A stretch of DNA of 64,000 nucleotides from DATAEE01 sp036258175 (lineage in GTDB: Bacteria > Acidobacteriota > Vicinamibacteria > Vicinamibacterales > 2-12-FULL-66-21). Every line of letters begins with the position of its first letter. Within the stretch, counting starts at the first letter, position 1. Shown here piece after piece: positions 58,713 through 64,000 of this stretch. Location of the stretch: the NCBI GenBank assembly GCA_036258175.1, contig DATAEE010000279.1, positions 60,437-124,436 of the forward strand, read 5' to 3'. The position numbers and the translations under genes are program-made. Under the pieces are notes generated by a model. That model was not told the origin of the DNA, ran no database searches, and was given only the letters and a program-made list of their open reading frames with translations.

Positions 58713-59729
58713 CTAAAGGGCCACCCGATGGCGCCCAGAATGGAGATAGTTCAGCGTCTGGACGGTCAGCAGCACAAGAAAGTCCATTTTCGTGCTGTCG
58801 TCCGACGCGCGCAGCCGCAGGTTGAGCTCTCGCGCGCGATCGAGCATCGATTCGATGACGCGATCGATCGTGTATTGATACTCGCCCGTCCAGCCGGCGA
58901 CCATGCGGCGCGCGTCCTTCCGCACGCGCGCGATGAAGCGCCAGGCCGCCATGTTTTTTGCGTGCTCCGGCGCGTCGGAGAAAAGCCGTCGCAGGTCCCG
59001 CTCGTAAAAATCCGGATAGGTCAGCCCGTAGTGCTCACGCTTGCGCGCGTAGTGCGTGCGAAGCGTCCGGCGGATTCGCGACACGGGATCGACCGTCCGG
59101 CGCGTGGTGACGATCGGCTCCTTTCCGGCGACGGTGCGCATCAGGTCGTCTATCAGCTCGAGCTTCCGCCGCGCCGGCCAGCCCTGATACCGCGCCTGCC
59201 AGTCCGCGTCGGGCGTCAGCCAAACGGCGAACGTCTCCGCGAAGTCTTCGTCCGGGTGGCTCTGCGCGTACCACGAGTCGAGATGCAGCACGAACCGTTT
59301 GCTGTGCGGCCTGGGCGTGTAGTAATCCGGGTACGCGCGCGACGAGTAGCCGAACAGCTTGAGCCGCCTGCCCTCCTTCCGGAGGCGATAGGCGTTGTCG
59401 ATGGCATGTCCCGCCTCGTGCCGGAGGATGCGCATGCACCACTCCGGGTTTCCGCCTTCGACCTCGAGCATCTGCGAGGCCTCGAGACGCATCAAACGCG
59501 GATGGGCCAGGTAGAAGGGCATCGCGATGCCGGGGACGCCGTCCGGCGTGAACCATTCGTCGGACAGCCAGTAATGCGGGCGGAACGCAAGGCCGCGCGC
59601 CGCCAGCTCGGCATCGAGCTGCTGCAGCCGCGGCTCGAGGCCGCTCCCCTCGATCGTCACCCCCAGGTCGCAGAGCCGGAGATCGAGGAGCTTTTCGTCC
59701 GGCCAGGAGGCCCAATCGTCTGGCTTCAC
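58713..59729 (-). CDS. Putative zinc-binding metallopeptidase (PF15887-like)
   Basis: 338 residues, GTG start. HEAGH at 104-108 (RILRHEAGHAIDNAYRL) and a third-ligand candidate E165 in DEDFAETFAVWLTP make a gluzincin-like site. The sequence as a whole follows the Peptidase_Mx family. No signal peptide is visible, so it is probably cytoplasmic. The start codon is two bases from the end of a CGCAGATCAA decamer repeat (59732-59760). Confidence 0.85.
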   Translation of the reverse strand: MKPDDWASWPDEKLLDLRLCDLGVTIEGSGLEPRLQQLDAELAARGLAFRPHYWLSDEWFTPDGVPGIAMPFYLAHPRLMRLEASQMLEVEGGNPEWCMRILRHEAGHAIDNAYRLRKEGRRLKLFGYSSRAYPDYYTPRPHSKRFVLHLDSWYAQSHPDEDFAETFAVWLTPDADWQARYQGWPARRKLELIDDLMRTVAGKEPIVTTRRTVDPVSRIRRTLRTHYARKREHYGLTYPDFYERDLRRLFSDAPEHAKNMAAWRFIARVRKDARRMVAGWTGEYQYTIDRVIESMLDRARELNLRLRASDDSTKMDFLVLLTVQTLNYLHSGRHRVAL

Positions 59730-59731
59730 AG

Positions 59732-59760
59732 CCGCAGATCAACGCAGATCAACGCAGACA
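59732..59760. repeat. CGCAGATCAA decamer repeat before the metallopeptidase gene
   Basis: Units CGCAGATCAA, CGCAGATCAA and CGCAGACATC. In the gene's direction the array ends GATCTGCGG two bases before the GTG start. Confidence 0.85.
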
Positions 59761-59816
59761 TCAGTATGCCCTGCAGGTGGAGTTCGTCCACTCCGATACG
59801 CGTCAGTGTAACCCGT

Positions 59817-59845
59817 TTGATTCACGCTGTTTACCGGGGTAAAAT
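59817..59845 (+). promoter_or_regulatory. Sigma70-like promoter of the TonB-dependent receptor
   Basis: TTGATT, a 17-bp spacer and TAAAAT lie in the 177-base gap before the receptor gene. The start of transcription would be near 59852, with a leader of about 55 bases and GAGGA before the ATG. Best conventional promoter match in the window. Confidence 0.5.
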
Positions 59846-59906
59846 CGTGCACCTTCAGCAATTTGCGCCCCGTCGCCCGGCCGGACCCGGGCATCTGAGG
59901 AGCCCT

Positions 59907-62108
59907 ATGAATCTTGCCCGAGTGCTGGTGTGCGTTCTGTCGTTCGCGTTGGCGACCGCCGCGTCCCCAGCTGCCGCGCAGCAGCCGTCCCGGCCGGCGC
60001 CCTCTCAGCCGGAAAAGAAGCCCGCGGAGCAACCGCAGCCCAAGCCCGAGGAAACACCTCCATACGAGGAAACCGTCGTCGTCGTCGGGACCAAGGTGGA
60101 ACAGAAGCTGGTCGACGCGCCGGCGACGATTACGGTACTCACCGATCAGTTCATCCAGAGTTCTCCGTCTCAATCCTTCGCCGATTTGATTCGAGCGGTC
60201 CCAGGCGTCAACGTCACGCAGATTTCGGCACGCGACGTCAACATGACGAGCCGCACGGCGACGACGTCGCTCGCGACCGGACAGCTCGCGGTGCTCGACG
60301 GCCGCTCGGTTTACATGGACTTTTTCGGGTTCGTGATGTGGGACTTCCTGCCCGTGAACTTCGGGGAGATCAAGCAGATCGAAGTCCTTCGCGGGCCAGC
60401 CTCGGCCGTGTGGGGCGCCAACGCCTTCCACGGCGTCGTCAACGTCATTACGAAATCCCCGCGCGAAATGCAGGGAACGACCGCGACGCTCGGCTTCGGA
60501 GGCTTTTCACGCCCGGACAGCGACAACTGCCTGGATGATGACGGCGACTCGTGCGGAAGCTCGATCTTCTACATCAGCGGGACGCACGCGCAGGCCGTGA
60601 ACGATCGCTGGGCGTTCAAGCTCTCGGCCGGCGCGTACACGCAGGATCCGTTGACGAGGCCGACCGGGAACATTCCAAACGGGCTGGTGCCGCCCACGCC
60701 ATACCCCAACTTTCAGAACCAGGGCACCACGCAGCCGAAATTCGACTCGCGCTTCGACTACGACCATCCGAATGGCCACCGGTGGACGTTTGGCGGCGGC
60801 ATTGCGGGAACGGACGGGATCATGCACTCGGGGATCGGTCCGTTCGACATCGAGAGCGGCAGCATCTTCGGTTACTTCAAGGCCGGTTACAGCAAGGGCG
60901 CCCGCCACGCGCAGTTCTTCACGAATATCCTCAACGGCGACGCCACGAACCTGCTCGCGCAAACGGGACCGACGACGTTCCTGGAGTTCGCGTTCAAGAC
61001 AAACACGTTCGACCTCGAGTACAGCGACGCGCAGACCTTCGCGAACCGGCACGTCGTCTCGTACGGCGGGAACTTCCGCTACAGCTCTTTCGATCTGTCG
61101 ATCGCACCGAACGCCGACAACCGGACCGAGGGCGGCATCTACGTCCAGGACGACATTTTCCTGAACCAGACGTTTCGGCTCGTCGCGGGTGGACGCCTCG
61201 ATCTCTTCAGCAACATCGACGCGGTCTTTTCGCCGCGCGTGACGTTCATGATCAAGCCGCAGGCCGATCACACCTTCCGGGTGTCGTATAACCGGGCGTA
61301 CCGGTCACCGTCGGTGATCAACGAGCACCTCGATGCCACGATCCTGAACCAGGCGACGATCCCCGCTATTCCGGGGGTCCTGCCCGTCCCGCAGACTGTG
61401 GTGTTTCCGATCGTCGCCGAGGGGAACACGGACATCGCTGAAGAGTCACTCGATGCCTACGAGGTCGGATACTCGGGCTTTGTTGCGGGACGGGCCACGC
61501 TGAGCGCGGCCTTCTACGTCAACAACTATCACGACAACATCAATTTTACCCAGACCGGCACATATACGACGCAGAACCCGCCGCCGGCGCCGGGCTTCCC
61601 GCCGCCGCTCAGGCCGCTGCTGAACGTGCTGAACTCGGTCGGCCGCGGGCTCCCGTGCTGCTTCACGTACCTCAATCTGGGCGACTACCAGCAGATCGGG
61701 TTCGAGCTCGGCGCTGACTTCATGATCAATCCGAATCTCACCGCGTTCGCCAACTACTCGTGGCAGGACGAGCCGAACGCCGAGAACGACGCGGACCAGG
61801 ACGAGCTGAACATCCCGCCTGCGAGCCGCGTGAACGTCGGGATGAACTTCAACTATGGACGGTACTTCGGGAACTTCGCCGTCAGCTACCAGGACGACGC
61901 GTTTTTCCAGGACGTGCTCGACGCCCGGTACCACGGCACGACCGAAGCGTTCACGTTGGTGAACGCCGGCGCCGGCGTGAAATTCCAGCAGGATCGCTAC
62001 ACCGCGGCGCTCAAGATTCTCAACCTGTTCGACGAGGACGTGCAGCAGCACATCTTCGGTGACATCCTGAACCGGCAAATCATCGGGGAGCTTCGCGTCA
62101 AGTTCTGA
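59907..62108 (+). CDS. TonB-dependent receptor
   Basis: 733 residues. Signal peptide MNLARVLVCVLSFALATAASPAAA, a Pro/Gln/Glu-rich linker (40-60), then TVVVVGTKVEQKLVDAPATITVLT (TonB-box region) and a plug domain (SFADLIRAVPGVNVTQI, LRGPASAVWGANAFHGVVNVITKSPREM). A 22-strand barrel follows, ending in IIGELRVKF with the terminal Phe. It transports an unknown siderophore, vitamin or glycan; no partner gene reveals which. Two CxxxxxC-like loops (NCLDDDGDSC; GLPCCF) are unusual but extracellular. Confidence 0.95.
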   Translation: MNLARVLVCVLSFALATAASPAAAQQPSRPAPSQPEKKPAEQPQPKPEETPPYEETVVVVGTKVEQKLVDAPATITVLTDQFIQSSPSQSFADLIRAVPGVNVTQISARDVNMTSRTATTSLATGQLAVLDGRSVYMDFFGFVMWDFLPVNFGEIKQIEVLRGPASAVWGANAFHGVVNVITKSPREMQGTTATLGFGGFSRPDSDNCLDDDGDSCGSSIFYISGTHAQAVNDRWAFKLSAGAYTQDPLTRPTGNIPNGLVPPTPYPNFQNQGTTQPKFDSRFDYDHPNGHRWTFGGGIAGTDGIMHSGIGPFDIESGSIFGYFKAGYSKGARHAQFFTNILNGDATNLLAQTGPTTFLEFAFKTNTFDLEYSDAQTFANRHVVSYGGNFRYSSFDLSIAPNADNRTEGGIYVQDDIFLNQTFRLVAGGRLDLFSNIDAVFSPRVTFMIKPQADHTFRVSYNRAYRSPSVINEHLDATILNQATIPAIPGVLPVPQTVVFPIVAEGNTDIAEESLDAYEVGYSGFVAGRATLSAAFYVNNYHDNINFTQTGTYTTQNPPPAPGFPPPLRPLLNVLNSVGRGLPCCFTYLNLGDYQQIGFELGADFMINPNLTAFANYSWQDEPNAENDADQDELNIPPASRVNVGMNFNYGRYFGNFAVSYQDDAFFQDVLDARYHGTTEAFTLVNAGAGVKFQQDRYTAALKILNLFDEDVQQHIFGDILNRQIIGELRVKF

Positions 62109-62145
62109 CAATCGACAATCCGCAATCCCGAATCGCCAATCGACA
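62107..62145. repeat. CAATCGA heptamer array before the ABC exporter
   Basis: Five 7-bp units (ACAATCG, ACAATCC, GCAATCC, CGAATCG, CCAATCG) start inside the receptor's stop codon and end 12-13 nt before the GTG of the next gene. Same family as at both convergent junctions near 0.1 and 28 kb. Confidence 0.82.
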
Positions 62146-62151
62146 TACGAT
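62146..62151 (+). promoter_or_regulatory. Putative -10 box of the ABC exporter
   Basis: TACGAT ends 6 nt before the GTG start. It fits the leaderless pattern; inference. Confidence 0.35.
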
Positions 62152-62157
62152 AGAGGC

Positions 62158-63999
62158 GTGCCCCGTTCAGTGTTTTCCTCCTCTGCCTGGAAAGAGGCGC
62201 GCGATATCGTCTGGGCGCGCCGCGGCCGCCTGACGCTCGGGTTGAGCATCATGCTCGTCAACCGGGCGTCCGGCCTCGTCCTGCCGGCCACCTCGAAGTA
62301 TCTGATTGACGACGTCATCGGCAAGCAGCGGGTGGACCTGCTCTGGCCGCTTGCGCTCGCCGGCGCGGCGGCGACGGCGGTCCAGGCGGTGACGTCATTT
62401 GCGCTGTCGCAGGTGCTCGGCGTTGCCGCGCAACGCGCGATCACGGATATGCGGCGCCGGGTCGAGGCGCACGTCGCCCGGTTGCCCGTCCGCTATTTCG
62501 ACTCGACGCAGACCGGCGTGCTGATCTCGCGGATTATGACCGACGCTGAAGGGATCCGGAACCTGGTCGGCACCGGTCTCGTGCAGCTCACCGGCAGCAT
62601 CGTCACGGCCGTGGCGGCGCTGGCATATCTCCTGTACCTGAACTGGTTCCTCACGGTGATCACGATTCTCGCGCTCGGAGCGTTCGGCGGCGCGATGGCG
62701 ATCGCGTTCCAGCGTCTGCGGCCGCTCTTCCGCGAGCGCGGGAAGATCAACGCTGAGGTGACCGGCCGGTTGAACGAGACGCTCGGTGGGATCCGGATCG
62801 TGAAGACATACACCGCGGAGAAGCGCGAGGAACTGATCTTCACCAAGGGGGTCCACCGACTGTTCCGCAACGTCGCGAAGTCGGTGACCGGCGTCTCGGC
62901 CATCATGGCCTTCTCGACCGTCGTCATCGGCATCGTCGGTGTGCTGATGATTACGGTCGGTGGACGGGCCATCCTCGAAGGGCGGATGACCGTCGGCGAG
63001 TTCCTCAGCTACATCCTCTTCACCGGCCTGGTGGCCGCGCCTATCGTGCAGATCGCATCGATCGGGACCCAGATCTCGGAAGCGCTGGCCGGCCTCGACC
63101 GAATCCGCGACGTGTTCGCGATGGCGACCGAAGATCAGGAAGACGACGCGCGTCGGGCGCTTCCGTCGATAGCCGGTCAGGTCGAGTTCGAGCACGTCAG
63201 CTTCGAGTACACGCCGGGCGTCCTGGTGCTGCGCGACGTATCGTTCCGCGCGCCGGCCGGCTCGACGACGGCGCTGGTCGGATCGAGCGGGTCGGGGAAG
63301 AGCACGCTCATCAGCCTCGTCATGGCATTCAACCGTCCGGGCGTGGGGCGGGTGCTCGTCGACGGGATCGATCTCGCGACGATCCGTTTGCGCGACTACC
63401 GCTCGCAGCTCGGCGTCGTCCTGCAGGACAACTTTCTGTTCGATGGGCCGATCGCGGCCAACATCCGGTACGGCCGTCCCGACGCGTCCGACGAGGAGGT
63501 CTACGAGGTCAGCCGGCTCGCGCATGCCGACGAGTTCATCCAGGGCTTCCCGGACAAATACAAGACCATCGTGGGGGAGCGCGGCGTCAAGCTGTCAGGC
63601 GGGCAGCGTCAGCGCGTCGCCATCGCGCGGGCGATTCTGGCCGATCCGAAGATCCTCCTGCTCGACGAAGCGACGTCGAGCCTCGACAGCGAGAGCGAGG
63701 CGCTCATCCAGGACGGCCTGCGCTCGCTGCGGCATGGACGGACGACGTTCGTGATCGCGCACCGCCTGTCGACGATTCGCAGCGCGGATCAGATTCTCGT
63801 GCTCGAGCAGGGAGAGATTGTCGAGCGCGGCACGCACGAAACGCTGCTGGCGCGGGGCGGCCGGTATCGCCAGCTGTACGACAAGCAGTACAACTTCGAG
63901 CGGGATCAGTTCATCAATCCGGGTGAAGACTTCACGCCCGAGCCCCCGAAGCCGCAGCTGCCCCCGGTGCGTCAGCCCTCGGGCATGCGGGCCGAGTAG
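62158..63999 (+). CDS. ABC exporter (MsbA/lipid A or multidrug type)
   Basis: 613 residues, GTG start. The six-helix membrane domain spans about 20-320, followed by the nucleotide-binding domain: Walker A GSSGSGKST at 375-383, Q-loop VVLQDN, signature LSGGQRQR, Walker B ILLLDEATSSLD and switch H in IAHRLST. Half-transporter, thus a homodimer or paired with another half. MsbA-like lipid flippase or drug/peptide export are all compatible. The tail after 590 is Pro-rich (PEPPKPQLPPVRQPS). The gene is complete, one base before the window end. Confidence 0.94.
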   Translation: MPRSVFSSSAWKEARDIVWARRGRLTLGLSIMLVNRASGLVLPATSKYLIDDVIGKQRVDLLWPLALAGAAATAVQAVTSFALSQVLGVAAQRAITDMRRRVEAHVARLPVRYFDSTQTGVLISRIMTDAEGIRNLVGTGLVQLTGSIVTAVAALAYLLYLNWFLTVITILALGAFGGAMAIAFQRLRPLFRERGKINAEVTGRLNETLGGIRIVKTYTAEKREELIFTKGVHRLFRNVAKSVTGVSAIMAFSTVVIGIVGVLMITVGGRAILEGRMTVGEFLSYILFTGLVAAPIVQIASIGTQISEALAGLDRIRDVFAMATEDQEDDARRALPSIAGQVEFEHVSFEYTPGVLVLRDVSFRAPAGSTTALVGSSGSGKSTLISLVMAFNRPGVGRVLVDGIDLATIRLRDYRSQLGVVLQDNFLFDGPIAANIRYGRPDASDEEVYEVSRLAHADEFIQGFPDKYKTIVGERGVKLSGGQRQRVAIARAILADPKILLLDEATSSLDSESEALIQDGLRSLRHGRTTFVIAHRLSTIRSADQILVLEQGEIVERGTHETLLARGGRYRQLYDKQYNFERDQFINPGEDFTPEPPKPQLPPVRQPSGMRAE

Positions 64000-64000
64000 C

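Noticed and set aside
59730..59906. RNA gene or small protein in the gap before the TonB-dependent receptor
   Set aside because: Apart from the decamer repeat and a promoter match I see no tRNA-like fold or convincing reading frame.

Overview
The window is GC-rich, almost entirely coding, and reads as chromosomal DNA of a Gram-negative acidobacterium. My best guess is Acidobacteriota of the Vicinamibacteria type. This is inferred from the VWFA-related protein of the Acidobacteria-type family (TIGR03436 style), lipid A genes (lpxD, lpxB), a TonB-dependent receptor, many exported peptidases, and the cytochrome c/PHM-like fusion. I found no rRNA, tRNA, CRISPR array, phage gene or transposase. 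No gap between genes exceeds about 180 bases.

Layout. 0.2-5.7 kb: a telescoped minus-strand operon, hsp20-ymdB-xseA-xseB-ispA-tlyA-nadK, in which nearly every stop overlaps the next start by four bases. 5.7-12.5 kb: rpoZ, two small membrane proteins, an exported SurE, gatCA, the AmmeMemoRadiSam pair B and A, endonuclease IV and a secreted zinc phosphodiesterase-like protein. 12.5-22.3 kb: MgtC, a Mit_KHE1-like protein, lpxD, a secreted M16 peptidase pair, lpxB with an apparent CTG start, and a secreted triad of unknown protein, matrixin and beta-barrel. 22.4-25.1 kb: an OpuC-type osmolyte importer whose permease and binding protein are fused. 25.2-32.5 kb: aconitase A, TPR/VWA proteins, QueG, UdgX and YqgE. 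32.5-37.1 kb: a five-gene module of ECF sigma factor, anti-sigma factor and three exported HEAT-repeat proteins. 37.2-45.3 kb: epimerases, rhomboid, ferredoxin, a sulP gene broken by one stop codon, aat, apaG and an aconitase-like protein with its swivel domain first. 45.3-48.4 kb: a Ser/Thr kinase-ATPase-TPR gene split by a one-base frameshift. 48.4-64 kb: DUF4242, TerC, YceI, Ku, ChaN-like, M28, FHA-GAF-HD-GYP, cytochrome c/PHM-like, S9, a zinc metallopeptidase, a TonB-dependent receptor and an ABC exporter.

Two non-coding patterns stand out. First, at least eleven unrelated short tandem repeats with units of 7, 9 or 10 bp sit at gene edges or in frame inside genes; a decamer family lies directly before three start codons. 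Two long palindromes built from a CTCCGTT-like word also recur. Second, many genes have an AT-rich TAnnnT hexamer ending 6-8 nt before the start codon, which suggests leaderless mRNAs. In three divergent pairs, with start codons 17-24 bp apart, the two hexamers overlap on opposite strands, as expected for bidirectional promoters.

Functionally, the window mixes housekeeping genes (NADP synthesis, tRNA amidation, queuosine, lipid A, TCA cycle) with an extensive cell-envelope and secreted-protease inventory. I have computed nothing; all family assignments come from reading motifs and lengths.
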